A stretch of DNA of 64,000 nucleotides from Apium graveolens (taxonomy: Eukaryota > Streptophyta > Magnoliopsida > Apiales > Apiaceae): positions 89,765,004-89,829,003 of the forward strand of contig NC_133653.1 of NCBI RefSeq assembly GCF_009905375.1, given 5' to 3'. Below, piece after piece: positions 37,201-47,503 of this stretch. Numbering within the stretch: position 1 is the stretch's first letter; every line of letters begins with the position of its first letter. Position numbers and translations under genes: made by a program. A model generated the notes under the pieces. The model saw only the letters and a list, made by a program, of their open reading frames with translations. It was not told the DNA's origin and searched no databases.

Positions 37201-39744
37201 TGATGCCAAGTGGGGCACGTGTTAAACCACGAGAAAGTATGGATCGAACCAGTAAAGGTCGAAATTGTTCAGGGCAATTAGGACCTAAGATAAAAGATGT
37301 TCTAAGTATGATTGAGAGTCAGTCGTGATAGTGATTAACCTCTAAAGACTAAGGCAATAACTTATGGAAAAATGGTATTTTTTTTTCTCTCACCAGGATT
37401 TAAGAAAAACATTTTCACATAAGCAGTGATTGAAATGAGGTAGAAAATTTAGTTGGAGGTGGTTAAAATGACATTGATTGTAAGGAAATTTTACTATCAG
37501 GAAAGGCCAAAGAGGTGGCCGACACTTTAAATGTAAGAGGATAATTATAGGCGCTCGTGCGAGAGGAATACAGTGATGATGGTTGAAGCCGGGAAGGTTG
37601 TATTATGGTTCGGAAGATTGACATTCCTTCTGATGACTGTGCAATACTCAACCGTAATAGTAGTTGGGTAAAGGTTTAATTCATGTAATCGCCATGAACG
37701 GGCTATCTATCTTAGAAGGTACTATCTTGAGATAAGCCAGGACCATGTTTCAAGAAGGACTAAACGAACCTTTGAGTTAAGTCTTCTATTGAAGGCATAT
37801 GATTAAGAAGGGTATTAACCTGCTATTGTTGCTTTGATTGAAACTCTTCTGCAATTTTATCTACTTCATGTCATGAAAGTACGTTAGAGTTTGGAGTGTT
37901 CTTCATGAATTATGATTGGTGATTATGTTAACTCCTTAGAAGTATTCTATACGACATGTATGGACTCCGTATGGTTAGATATTAAGATTTCATGGAAAGT
38001 GAATGACGACAGTAGGTCAGTGGTGGACCATAGTAATGCAGCAATGATTCTGCGAGTAATGAGCTGATTACAACCGTGAGAGTTGTATTGGAATGGATGT
38101 TGAGATTGAGTACCACTAATCGGGTCGTGGTAGTGTATAAGTTATCATTGATAGACTAATTAAGTAGAGTATCTACCTATTGAATATTTATTCCCTCTTA
38201 TGAAAAGAGAGTCGTATTACTATATGAGGAAGGTTGCGGTGCAAGCATAGAATTCTAGTAACGATGATGTCTAGAATGAGATCCCAGATTCAATTCTCGA
38301 TATCGAGGGAGTTTCAAAGGTGATTGTGAATAAGCTCGAGGAAGAGCATGGGTCCATAGAATGATGGACAGAATAGCAAAAATATTTAGGCATGTAAAAT
38401 ACGATGCTATAATACTTGATGTTGATATAAATACATATATGTTTTGTTTTCCTATGACAAACCTCTATAGTTCAGAGGTAGGTTCCAAGCCAGATATTTT
38501 GTGGCAGTATATTTTTTTTTATATATACAATTCTCTTCAATTCGTTCATTTCTCTCATTTTCATTTCATGTAAGTTGAGAAGAACAACCCTTCCAGAAGG
38601 GGAGGTATTGCCGAATGACTATCTATCTGTGTGATAGAAGCCTAGTAGGATACCACATGTTGTTTAATTGCTTGTCAAGTACTAAAGGCTGGCCACCTTC
38701 TGTACTAACTATGTAATAAAACAAGTGTTTATGATCATAGTGATCTCTCAATAAATTCTATTACTTCTATACGAAGGATCGAGCTTTCAAAGATGGAAGC
38801 CGCTAGGAATGAAGTAGTATCAGTGCAGGGGTATTCCGATTCTAACGCATTCATGATACTAAGGTTGACGCGTTTATTTAAAGGTTATAAAATGCTAGCA
38901 AGCAAAAGTGTAACCAGTATGATATTAGGTACGGAAGATAGTAATAATTACGAACTGGAAAAGAATGGGTACTGAGAAGCAAAAGCTCTAATGCTAAAAG
39001 CTATAATGAGAGTCTGTGTAATAGACTTGAAAGAAATTGGAATGATCACTTAACACGGATTGAGTTTTCTTACGACAATAGATCATATGTCATTATCGAG
39101 ATATCGCCTTATGAGATCCTTGAGGGAAGAAAATGTCAATCTCCCGTATGTTAGGATGAAGTTGTAGAGCGCAAGATGCTCGGACCCGCAGTAGTCCAAA
39201 GGACGAGGGATATAATAGATCTAATCAGAGGACGGCTGGTAGTAACCCAAGATGGACATAAGAGGTATGCTGATTTGACTCGAAAGGACAAAGAGTATGA
39301 AATAGGGGACCTAGTAATGTTATAGGTATCCCTTGGAAAGGATTGATGAGGTTCGTAAAGAAAGGAAAGCTAAGTCTACGATTTGTTAGACCCTTGGAGA
39401 TATTAAGACGTATTGGGAAGTTAGCATATGAGCTAGCCCTACCCCGAACCTGTAGCAAGTTCATAACATGTTTCACATATCAATGTTAAGGAAGTGTAAT
39501 CCGGATGCCAGACAAATAGGGGCATATGAGCGCATAGACATGCTACCAGGCGTAACCTATATTGAGCAACCAGGAAGGGTTATAGATGGAAATGGAACAA
39601 GTACGTAGGAGCAGGGTAATCAAACTAAACCGAGTTTGGTGGTAGAACCACCATGTGGGAAAAATTGACTTGGGAGTTAGAAGGTGCAATGCTAGAAAAT
39701 TATCCCCAACGGTTTTCTATCTGATTCCGGGACGAAATCCTTTT
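34207..39744 (+). mobile_element. Internal region of gypsy E (rearranged, no intact ORF)
   Basis: About 5.5 kb with no long ORF. A 34350-34600 acidic leader is followed by an RT-end/RNase H/integrase-start remnant (about 34620-35400; readings resembling VTFPMLALPDGK and VIAYASRQLREYKIRYP, and a piece with NALSKKERLKMIMSLGEF). Gag-like sequence follows (about 35480-36100) and then a degraded zinc-knuckle part (36478-36699). Protease-like remnants lie near 36720-37130. Roughly 37150-38780 is too degraded to name. An integrase end follows at about 38980-39700 (for example KDKEYEIGDLVML-like and RTIGKLAYELALP-like readings). The RT/INT remnant before gag is out of normal order and is shared with gypsy1. 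The element must have moved with proteins supplied by another element. Confidence 0.75.
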
Positions 39745-39757
39745 AAGGAGGGGAGAC
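39745..39757 (+). other. Polypurine tract of gypsy E
   Basis: AAGGAGGGGAGAC directly before the 3' LTR start at 39758. It follows the usual end of Tekay-like integrase regions. Confidence 0.85.
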
Positions 39758-40005
39758 TGTAATAACCCCAATTTTTGGATTTTTTTTTTAAACCCTTATG
39801 AATAGTGATTTTGCAGATTATGCTGAATAAGAAAACTTTTCATGCCACACTATGTAGGGGTTCTGTTATTGATATTCTGAGATTTTATTAGTACTCTATA
39901 TGGTATATAAGTGCATGTAAAGATCGTCAGAATCCAATTCCGAACACTTTGGTTTTTCCCGGAAATCCACCAGATACAGAAAGAAGTGAGTATAAGGTAA
40001 CAGAA
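39758..40005 (+). mobile_element. 3' LTR of gypsy E, first part
   Basis: It begins TGTAATAACCCC after the polypurine tract and matches the start of the 5' LTR. It is cut after TAACAGAA by copia C. The CAGAA at 40001-40005 is repeated after copia C at 53364-53368. Confidence 0.93.
40001..40005. repeat. Target duplication CAGAA, left copy, of copia C
   Basis: CAGAA lies on both sides of copia C (40001-40005 and 53364-53368). The uninterrupted LTR at about 30400 reads GGTAACAGGATAAATAGG, consistent with one copy before insertion. Confidence 0.93.
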
Positions 40006-40377
40006 TGTTAGGAATATATGTGCATTAGTTTGATGATATGTTTAACAAAACACTTAAGTAGAAATTTAGTGTCTGTAGCCTCAACGGATAAGACCACTTT
40101 GGCTATCCGTTGATGGTGTAGCTTTACTTAGAAATAAGTCTAGTATTGTAGCATATTTCAGTCTCTGTATTTAAAATTGTAATTCTTAGAAGTTGAGAGA
40201 AACTATGAGTCATGTTGACTACTAGATGATATGCAGATAGGAAGGCCAATTGTAAATATTTCATGCCTTGTAATTTTGTATAAATGAAGTGGTATCAACG
40301 GATGACTTAAAAGACCTTCAACGGATGAGAAGCTAAGCTTCAACGGATGTCTCTAAAGCTTCAACGGATAACATCCT

Positions 40378-40565
40378 TCAACGGATGAGAGCATCAACGG
40401 ATGAAAGCTTCAACGGATAACATCCTTCAACGGATGAGAGCATCAACGGATGAAAGCTTCAACGGATAACATCCTTCAACGGATGAGAGCATCAACGGAT
40501 GAAAGCTTCAACGGATAACATCCTTCAACGGATGAAGTCATCAACGGATGAAAGCTTCAACGGAT
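40378..40565. repeat. 49-bp tandem repeat with three motifs per unit (5' LTR of copia C)
   Basis: Units start at 40378, 40427 and 40476 with a partial fourth at 40525. Each holds three CAACGGAT copies about 15-18 bases apart, alternating CAACGGATGAGAG, CAACGGATGAAAG and CAACGGATAACAT contexts. The same block is present in the 3' LTR at about 52574-52761. Confidence 0.92.
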
Positions 40566-40801
40566 GTTCTGCTAATCAGCCGTTGATAAGTGGTAGTTGT
40601 ACCTACAAGCAGAGGCACGTGGGTTGACAGAGAAAACTGAGATGTGGTAGCCGAATTTCAGGATCAACAGAAAAAGCAGCCGTTCTTCTTTTGTACAAAG
40701 TTGCAATAGTCAACAAAGTACTTGAGTGAACAGGAAAAGAAGCAAGTGAAGAACTTATTTTACTATTGTAATTTTATATTGTTTTTCACTTGTACACTTG
40801 G

Positions 40802-40816
40802 TAATATATATGAACC
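40802..40816 (+). promoter_or_regulatory. TATA-like region of copia C LTR
   Basis: TAATATATATGAACC, followed by an AAG-rich stretch, lies where copia A and B have TTATATAAACC. It is a probable core promoter, repeated in the 3' LTR near 52998-53012. Inferred from position and conservation only. Confidence 0.5.
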
Positions 40817-41169
40817 AAGAAGAAGCTAGTAATTAGAGAGATTTTTCCAGAGCTGTTAAGAAATATCTTGAGAGAAAATTCATCTAGTTTGTACTAGGAT
40901 GCAGCTGTGATCAACATTGTTGAACACAGATTTTCTAATATACCATCTCTGGTGGAACAACAAATCCACCAGAAAAGTTTTTAAGGTCTGTTGTGTTCTT
41001 TACATTTGTGCTTGAATATATATCTGTCTGTATTAGCTTAAAGCAATTCACACACTTGTTCTTCTTGAACACACAACTTTATAAACTGCTCAAAACTTGA
41101 AAAAGTTTTGAGATTTACATTCAACCCCCCTTCTGTAAATCTCATTGTTAGTCTTCTAGGAATAACAAT

Positions 41170-41181
41170 TGGTATCAGAGC
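41170..41181 (+). other. Primer binding site of copia C
   Basis: TGGTATCAGAGC, two bases after the 5' LTR end, complementary to initiator Met-tRNA. Confidence 0.96.
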
Positions 41182-41228
41182 AGGCTCTTGACACACAAAG
41201 AGTTTAAAGATCTTGGAATCTAACAAAG

Positions 41229-43643
41229 ATGAGTAAGAAGGATATTGGAGTAAAGATCCCAGTTCTTGACAAAGACAGTTATCACCACTGGAAGGTGAAA
41301 ATGCACCTTCATCTACTCTCCCAAGATGAAGGTTATGTAAACTGCATTGAGAATGGTCCTCACATTCCCCACAAAGTAGCCACAGTTGCTACGGCCACAA
41401 TTGCTGTTGGTCAATCCATTCCAAAACCCAGAGCAGAATGGACAATGGAAGACACAGAAGAAGTCCACAAGGATAAGAAGGCTATGAACATTTTGTTTAA
41501 TGGTCTTGACAAGGATATGTTTGATAATGTGATAAATTGTTCAACTGCCAAAGAGGTTTGGGACACAGTTCAGCTGCTGTGTGAAGGTACAGAACAAGTA
41601 AGAGAGAACAAAATGCAGCTTCTCATTCAACAGTATGAGCACTTTCATTTTGAAGAAAATGAATCTTTAAATGACACATTCAATAGATTCCAAAAACTGT
41701 TGAATGGACTGAAGCTGTATGGTAGAGTGTACCAGGTGAAGGATTCAAATCTTAAATTTTTGAGATCCTTACCAAAGGAATGGAAACCCATGACTGTTTC
41801 CTTAAGAAACTCTCAAGATTATAAGGACTTTACTCTTGAAAGATTATATGGAATCTTGAAGACTTATGAACTAGAGTTGGAACAGGATGAGGTATTGGAG
41901 AGGGGGAGAAAGAAAGGAGGTTCAGTTGCATTGGTAGCTGAAAATGAGAAAGAATGCAGAAAAGAAACTGTGAGATCTACATCAAGCTCCAAAGATGGTG
42001 TAAGAAATCCAGAATCAGACAAGGGTAAAGGGCAAGTTGCTGAAAATGAAGACAACTCCAGTCAAGATGACTCTGATGGTATTGATGAGCATCTTGCATT
42101 TCTGTCCAGGAGATTTGCAAAGATGAAGTTCAGGAAAAACACTAGAGCCACTAAACCCCATAAGAACATGGTGGACAAATCCAAGTTCAAGTGTTTTAAT
42201 TGTGGTATGAGTGGACACTTTGCAAGTGAGTGCAGAAAGCCAACCTCTGAAAAGAAGAAATTTGAACAAGTAGATTACAAAAAGAAATATTTTGATCTGC
42301 TCAAACAGAAGGAAAGGGCTTTCATTACTCAAGAAAGAGACTGGGCAGCTGATGGAGAAGAAGAGGATGAAGACATGGAATATGTTAACTTGGCTCTCAT
42401 GGCTGATTCTGAGGAGAATGAAGTTAGTTCATCAAGCAACCAGGTAATTACTACTGATATAACACAGCTTACTAAAGAAGAGTGCAATGATGCTTTTAAT
42501 GACATGTCTACTGAACTGTATCATTTGCGTGTATCTCTTAAATCTCTTGCTAAAGAAAATAGTAGGATTAAAGAGAACAATCTGTTTTTAAGTAATAGAA
42601 ATGCTGTGTTAGAAGATAAGTTAATTGACCTAGAAAAGACTAAGCTGCATTGTGTATCTGTTGAAAATGAACTAGCTGAATCTATTAAGAAAGTAGAAAT
42701 ACTTTCCAATCAATTAGAGAAAGAGCAAGAGGTGATTAAAGCCTGGAAAACATCTAGGGATGTAAGTGCTCAAATTGCCAAAGTCCAAGGAATTGAATCA
42801 TTCTGTGAAACTGCCTGGGATAAAAATAAAAAGAAACTGGAATTAATTGATGGACTGTCAACGGATGTGGAATCAACGGATGATGAAAGTTATCCGTTGA
42901 AGGAAGAAAAGGAACATCCGTTGAAGGTTCCTCAATTAAAACAGGCAGATGTTTCTAAAAGAGAAAATCTAAAGAAACTCAACAAAAAGTTTGGTTCAAC
43001 TTCAAAGAACTTTGTCAAAGAAGGAGCAAGCACATCCAAAGATGTCAGAAAGGTGAATGTAGGGCACATGACCTTAGAACAGTTAAACAATAGGCTCAAG
43101 ATGGTTGAGGATAAAAAGGAATCCAAAAGGAAATCCAACAGAAATGGGAAGGTAGGAGTTAACAAACATAACAATTACACACCTGACAAGTATGCTCCTA
43201 GAAAAAGCTGTGTGCATTGTAGTAGTGTTAATCATCTATCTGCTAACTGTAAATCTATTAAGAAATCTCCCATAACTGTACCCTCTTCCATGCCTAACAT
43301 GTCTGTATCACCTCTACATGCTCTGCCTGTTATGTCTCAACAAAATCCTTATGCACATTTTGCAAACATGCCATATTTTAACAATTCTTATCTTGCTGCA
43401 TTCAGTATGCCTCAATTTCCATACAATATGCCAATGTGGAATAACATGTATGCACAATCCATGCCTAATAATACTATAAATGTGCTGGATAATGTTGTGA
43501 CTAACCCTACACCTCAACCAACCACATCTAAGACCAAGGTTGACTCAAACTCACCTAAGTCTAAAGATGCAGGAGGAATGAAGTCTAGGAGAAAGGCTAA
43601 CAAGAATGGACCCAAGGAAACTTGGGTACCAAAATCAAATTGA
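41229..43643 (+). CDS. gag: Copia C Gag (804 aa, intact)
   Basis: Capsid-type protein that would package the element RNA into cytoplasmic particles. The start at 41229 is the first ATG, 48 bases after the PBS, and is shared with copia A. The N-terminus has a plant copia Gag domain (DKDSYHHWKVKMHLHLLSQ, about residues 15-240). A zinc knuckle CFNCGMSGHFASEC lies near residue 320. An acidic stretch and a predicted coiled-coil-like region follow (about 360-540). A second CCHC-type site CVHCSSVNHLSANC lies near residue 660, followed by a Met/Pro/Asn-rich tail and a basic end. At about 800 residues it is long for copia Gag, as in Sireviruses. A motif cluster (four CAACGGAT/ATCCGTTG) lies in the coding linker at 42859-42923. 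The stop is TGA at 43641-43643. Confidence 0.92.
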   Translation: MSKKDIGVKIPVLDKDSYHHWKVKMHLHLLSQDEGYVNCIENGPHIPHKVATVATATIAVGQSIPKPRAEWTMEDTEEVHKDKKAMNILFNGLDKDMFDNVINCSTAKEVWDTVQLLCEGTEQVRENKMQLLIQQYEHFHFEENESLNDTFNRFQKLLNGLKLYGRVYQVKDSNLKFLRSLPKEWKPMTVSLRNSQDYKDFTLERLYGILKTYELELEQDEVLERGRKKGGSVALVAENEKECRKETVRSTSSSKDGVRNPESDKGKGQVAENEDNSSQDDSDGIDEHLAFLSRRFAKMKFRKNTRATKPHKNMVDKSKFKCFNCGMSGHFASECRKPTSEKKKFEQVDYKKKYFDLLKQKERAFITQERDWAADGEEEDEDMEYVNLALMADSEENEVSSSSNQVITTDITQLTKEECNDAFNDMSTELYHLRVSLKSLAKENSRIKENNLFLSNRNAVLEDKLIDLEKTKLHCVSVENELAESIKKVEILSNQLEKEQEVIKAWKTSRDVSAQIAKVQGIESFCETAWDKNKKKLELIDGLSTDVESTDDESYPLKEEKEHPLKVPQLKQADVSKRENLKKLNKKFGSTSKNFVKEGASTSKDVRKVNVGHMTLEQLNNRLKMVEDKKESKRKSNRNGKVGVNKHNNYTPDKYAPRKSCVHCSSVNHLSANCKSIKKSPITVPSSMPNMSVSPLHALPVMSQQNPYAHFANMPYFNNSYLAAFSMPQFPYNMPMWNNMYAQSMPNNTINVLDNVVTNPTPQPTTSKTKVDSNSPKSKDAGGMKSRRKANKNGPKETWVPKSN

Positions 43644-43647
43644 TTGA

Positions 43648-46600
43648 TTTTGTGGTGTGCAGGAAAATAGAAGAAATCTATGGTACTTGGACAGTGGCTG
43701 TTCAAGACACATGACTGGAGATTTCTCCCTGCTCACAGAGTTTAAAGAGAGAGCTGGCCCCAGCATAACCTTTGGAGATGACAGCAAAGGGTTTACTATG
43801 GGATATGGCTTGATTTCAACAAGGAATGTCATCATTAAAGAAGTTGCATTAGTTGATGGTCTCAAGCACAACTTACTGAGTATCAGTCAACTATGTGATA
43901 GAGGGAATACAGTTTCCTTCAATTCTGAAGCCTGTGTTGTCACTAGTAAGAAAGACAACAAAGTGGTTCTAACTGGAGTTAGAAAAGGAAATGTGTACTT
44001 AGCTGACTTCAACTCTACAGATGCAGAATCTATTACTTGTCTTTTCAGCAAAGCAAGTTCAGTTGAGAGTTGGCTATGGCACAAGAAGCTATCCCATTTG
44101 AATTTCAAGACAATGAATGATCTAGTCAAAAAGGACTTAGTAAGAGGAATTCCTCTTGTTGAATTCTCAAGGGATGGTCTGTGTGATGCTTGTCAGAAAG
44201 GCAAACAAAGGAAAGCATCATTTCAGAAGAAGCTTGAAACAACAATTGATGAACCATTACAGCTGTTACATATGGATTTGTTTGGACCAGTCAATGTATT
44301 GTCAATAGCAAGAAAAAGATATTGTTTAGTGATTGTAGATGATTTCTCAAAGTTCACATGGGTCTATTTTCTTGGATCAAAGGATGAAGCAAGTGAAATC
44401 ATTATCAATCACATCAGGCAAGTCAATAATCATCCTGACTTAAAAGTAAGAAACATCAGGAGTGACAATGGAACTGAATTCAAGAATTTGACATTAAGGC
44501 TGTTCTGTGAAGAAAATGGAATCATGCATGAGTTCTCAGCTCCAAGAACACCTCAGCAAAATGGGGTAGTTGAAAGAAAGAACAGATCTTTAATTGAGGC
44601 TGCCAGAACAATGCTTGAAGAATCAAAGTTACCAACATATTTTTGGGCTGAAGCTGTTAATTGTGCCTGTTTCACTCAAAATATTTCTCTGATCAATCAA
44701 GCTAAAGGCATGACTCCTTATCAGTTGTTCAAGAAAAGAAAACCAACTCTAAACTTTCTTCATGTCTTTGGATGTAAATGTTTTATACTAAGGAATCAAT
44801 CTGACCATAAAGGGAAGTTTGATGCAAAGGCTGATGAAGGAATATTTGTTGGTTATTCAGCTGGAAAATCTTATAGGGTCTACAATCTAAGAACCAACAT
44901 TGTTATGGAATCTGTGCATGTTGTTTTTGATGATAAAAAGATTGATGGACTAACAGATGAGGAACATTATGAGAGACTCAAATTTGACAATATTGAAATA
45001 TATTGTGATGATAGTGAAGAAGAGATTGATGGAGACGACACTTCAAAAGGAATACAAAATTTGCTCCTGGATAATGCACAAAATTCAGCATCCGTTGAAA
45101 GACATTGTGCATCATCCGTTGAAGTACTTAATGAAACATCCGTTGATCATAGCTCATCAACTGATAATCAATTTACATCATTAATTGATGGAACTCCAAG
45201 TTCCCTGCAAAGGACCAACAACTCAGGGGGAGTTTCAACTAATCAAAACTCTATCTCACATCATGACAATACTGAGATCACCTCATCTAGAGCTCATCTT
45301 CCACCTCAAAGGAAATGGACCAAGAATCATCCCTTTGAACTGATCATTGGTGATGCATCATCTAAAGTGCAAACAAGAAGAGCTACTCAAGATGAATGTC
45401 TGTATAGTAGTTTTCTATCTCAGGAGGAACCTAAGAAAGTGGAAGAAGCCTTATTGGATCCAGATTGGATATTAGCTATGCAGGAAGAGCTAAACCAATT
45501 TGAGAGAAACCAAGTTTGGAAGCTGGTACCCAAACCAAAGAACAAGAGTCCTATTGATACAAAATGGGTATTCAGAAATAAGATGGATGAAAATGGCATT
45601 ATCATAAGGAATAAAGCCAGATTGGTTGCTAAAGGCTATTCTCAGCAAGAGGGAATAGATTTTGATGAGACATATGCTCCTGTTGCAAGACTTGAAGCTA
45701 TCAGAATCTTTCTAGCCTATGCAGCCCATGCCAATTTCAAAGTCTATCAAATGGATGTCAAGAGTGCATTTCTAAATGGGAAATTAGAGGAAGAAGTCTA
45801 TGTAAGTCAACCTCCAGGATTTGAAGATCCAAATTTTCCAGACTATGTGTATTATCTGTTGAAAGCACTCTATGGACTGAAGCAAGCACCTAGAGCCTGG
45901 TATGAAACATTATCAAAATTTCTTTTGGAGAATCACTTCACTAGAGGTACTGTTGATAAAACTCTCTTCTTTAGAAATGTTAATGGCTCTAGTATACTTG
46001 TTCAAATTTATGTAGATGACATAATATTTGGTTCTAAAGATAATAATCTTTGTAAGAAGTTTGCTAAGCTAATGCAAAGCAATTATGAAATGAGCCTAAT
46101 GGGAGAACTAACCTATTTTCTTGGTTTACAAATTAAACAAGTTAGTAATGGAATTTTCATTAGTCAAACTAAATATATTCATGATCTTTTAAAGAAGTTT
46201 GACTTAATGGAATGTTCATCTGCAAAAACTCCCATGGCCACTGCCACCAAACTTGAATTAAATAAGACTGAAAGGTCTGTGGACATTACAAGTTATAGAG
46301 GCATGGTTGGTTCACTTTTATATTTAACTGCTAGCAGACCAGATATAATGTTTGCTACATGTCTGTGTGCGAGATTTCAAGCTGATCCTAGGGAGTCTCA
46401 CTTAATTGCTATCAAGAGAATTTTCAGATATCTCAAGGGTACACCAAATTTAGGAATTTGGTATCCTAGAGAATCTGGCTTTGATCTAATTGGTTATTCA
46501 GATGCAGACTATGCAGGTTGCAAAATAGACAGGAAAAGTACAACAGGCTCCTGTCAATTCCTGGGAAACAAGCTTGTATCATGGTTTAGCAAAAAGCAAA

Positions 46601-46953
46601 ATTCAGTCTCTACTTCTACAGCTGAGGCTGAATACATTGCTGCTGGAAGTTGCTGTTCTCAAATGTTATGGATGAGGAATCAACTCCTTGATTATGGACT
46701 TCATGTTGATAGAGTACCTATCTTTTGTGACAACACAAGTGCCATAGCCATAACAGAGAATCCTGTGCAGCACTCAAGGACCAAGCACATTGATATTAAG
46801 TACCACTTCATCAGGGAGCATGTCATGAATGGTACAGTAGAACTACATTTTGTTCCAAGTGAACAACAAATTGCTGACATATTTACCAAGCCACTTGATG
46901 AATCAACATTCACAAGATTGGTAAGTGAGCTAGGTATGCTTAATTACTCTTAA
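43648..46953 (+). CDS. pol: Copia C Pol (about 1,101 aa, intact, not in frame with Gag)
   Basis: Polyprotein with aspartic protease ([11 protein letters not shown] at about 43687), pre-integrase zinc-binding region ([11 protein letters not shown] ... CDACQKGK), and integrase core ([28 protein letters not shown]). A Ser/Asp-rich linker with three motif copies (45090-45145) follows, then reverse transcriptase ([11 protein letters not shown]; catalytic YVDDIIFGS at about 46009) and RNase H (YSDADYAG ... [10 protein letters not shown] ... DIFTKPLDE). All expected catalytic residues are present and no stop interrupts. The frame is +1 relative to gag and opens only after a TGA at 43645-43647. No ATG lies before the protease motif, so expression needs something other than simple initiation. 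A GTGTGCAG|G acceptor-like site at 43656-43662 lies at the start. This order (INT before RT) is Ty1/copia. Confidence 0.92.
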   Translation, partial: FCGVQENRRNLWYLDSGCSRHMTGDFSLLTEFKERAGPSITFGDDSKGFTMGYGLISTRNVIIKEVALVDGLKHNLLSISQLCDRGNTVSFNSEACVVTSKKDNKVVLTGVRKGNVYLADFNSTDAESITCLFSKASSVESWLWHKKLSHLNFKTMNDLVKKDLVRGIPLVEFSRDGLCDACQKGKQRKASFQKKLETTIDEPLQLLHMDLFGPVNVLSIARKRYCLVIVDDFSKFTWVYFLGSKDEASEIIINHIRQVNNHPDLKVRNIRSDNGTEFKNLTLRLFCEENGIMHEFSAPRTPQQNGVVERKNRSLIEAARTMLEESKLPTYFWAEAVNCACFTQNISLINQAKGMTPYQLFKKRKPTLNFLHVFGCKCFILRNQSDHKGKFDAKADEGIFVGYSAGKSYRVYNLRTNIVMESVHVVFDDKKIDGLTDEEHYERLKFDNIEIYCDDSEEEIDGDDTSKGIQNLLLDNAQNSASVERHCASSVEVLNETSVDHSSSTDNQFTSLIDGTPSSLQRTNNSGGVSTNQNSISHHDNTEITSSRAHLPPQRKWTKNHPFELIIGDASSKVQTRRATQDECLYSSFLSQEEPKKVEEALLDPDWILAMQEELNQFERNQVWKLVPKPKNKSPIDTKWVFRNKMDENGIIIRNKARLVAKGYSQQEGIDFDETYAPVARLEAIRIFLAYAAHANFKVYQMDVKSAFLNGKLEEEVYVSQPPGFEDPNFPDYVYYLLKALYGLKQAPRAWYETLSKFLLENHFTRGTVDKTLFFRNVNGSSILVQIYVDDIIFGSKDNNLCKKFAKLMQSNYEMSLMGELTYFLGLQIKQVSNGIFISQTKYIHDLLKKFDLMECSSAKTPMATATKLELNKTERSVDITSYRGMVGSLLYLTASRPDIMFATCLCARFQADPRESHLIAIKRIFRYLKGTPNLGIWYPRESGFDLIGYSDADYAGCKIDRKSTTGSCQFLGNKLVSWFSKKQNSVSTSTAEAEYIAAGSCCSQMLWMRNQLLDYGLHVDRVPIFCDNTSAIAITENPVQHSRTKHIDIKYHFIREHVMNGTVELHFVPSEQQIADIFTKPLDESTFTRLVSELGMLNYS

Positions 46954-47503
46954 AATTCATGTCTTCTTTGCAATTTGATGTGGAGCCTGAAATATATTAG
47001 TTGCTAGAACAAATTTGACTTTTAACAAAGTTTATTCCATCAACGGATGTTCCCTATCCGTTGAAAGTCAAAATTGCTCTATCAACGGATATTCATTATC
47101 CGTTGAAAGACAAGTATATCTCTGGAACTTTTATCCGTCAACGGATAAAGCTGAAGTACCTTTCAACGGATGACAATTTACATTATCCGTTGAAATGTCA
47201 CATCAGACGTTTGAGGTGTTTCACAGCCGTTGATTCTATTTTCTTAACCGTTGATACCATACATACATCTGTATGTATTGGTTTTAAAGGTAGTTATTAG
47301 AATACTTACAGTTTATTCTTAAACGGCTGAAATTCACTAACACCTATTTATTGATTAATCCTTTATTTATTTTTTTTTTTTTGAAAGCATATAAGCCCTT
47401 CTGATTGTTCATTATTACTTTACGCTTTCTTAGAATTTCAAGCATTTACCATTTTCTCTCTGCAAAACCCTCAAGTTATTCTCTGCAATTTCTACTCACA
47501 ACA
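46954..47503 (+). other. Motif cluster spacer between pol and third ORF of copia C
   Basis: No ORF. Seven exact motif copies in alternating orientations lie at 47041, 47056, 47083, 47098, 47149, 47164 and 47185, plus two partial copies (about 47223 and 47249). Most form converging pairs in which CAACGGAT is followed by ATCCGTTG within 7 to 13 bases, so the RNA could fold into small hairpins. A T-rich tract (47367-47382) and a C/T-rich leader precede the ORF start at 47504. A promoter or splice acceptor for the third ORF may lie here. Confidence 0.75.

Larger units (their letters stand above)
40006..41167 (+). mobile_element. 5' LTR of copia C (1,162 bp)
   Basis: It runs from TGTTAGGAATATATG to CTAGGAATAACA. 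The 3' LTR at 52202-53363 has the same length and looks identical base for base by eye. It carries 18 exact CAACGGAT/ATCCGTTG motifs, 15 of them in a tandem block at about 40318-40565. A TAATATATATGAACC stretch at 40802-40816 is the likely TATA region. The end (CAACCCCCCTTCTGTAAATC) resembles those of the copia A and B LTRs, so all three are one superfamily. Confidence 0.96.

Noticed and set aside
37150..38780. A host gene hidden in the unnamed part of gypsy E
   Set aside because: No ORF over about 75 codons. The part up to about 37850 is collinear with gypsy1, and flanking remnants are gypsy protease and integrase, so it is degraded element sequence.
40378..40565. CRISPR-like array because of regular short repeats
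   Set aside because: Repeat units are 49-bp tandem copies without unique spacers, inside a plant LTR that is duplicated at 52574-52761.
41170..41181. A tRNA gene near the Met-tRNA-like sequences
   Set aside because: Only the 12-base primer binding site is present at each place; no cloverleaf or A/B boxes are seen.
43625..43661. A 36-base intron joining gag to pol in copia C
   Set aside because: It is too short for a plant intron. Only the acceptor looks convincing, and any donor should lie further upstream.
47405..47503. Upstream extension of the third ORF by 33 codons
   Set aside because: The extension has no ATG and copia B does not preserve it; the conserved ATG with good context is at 47504.
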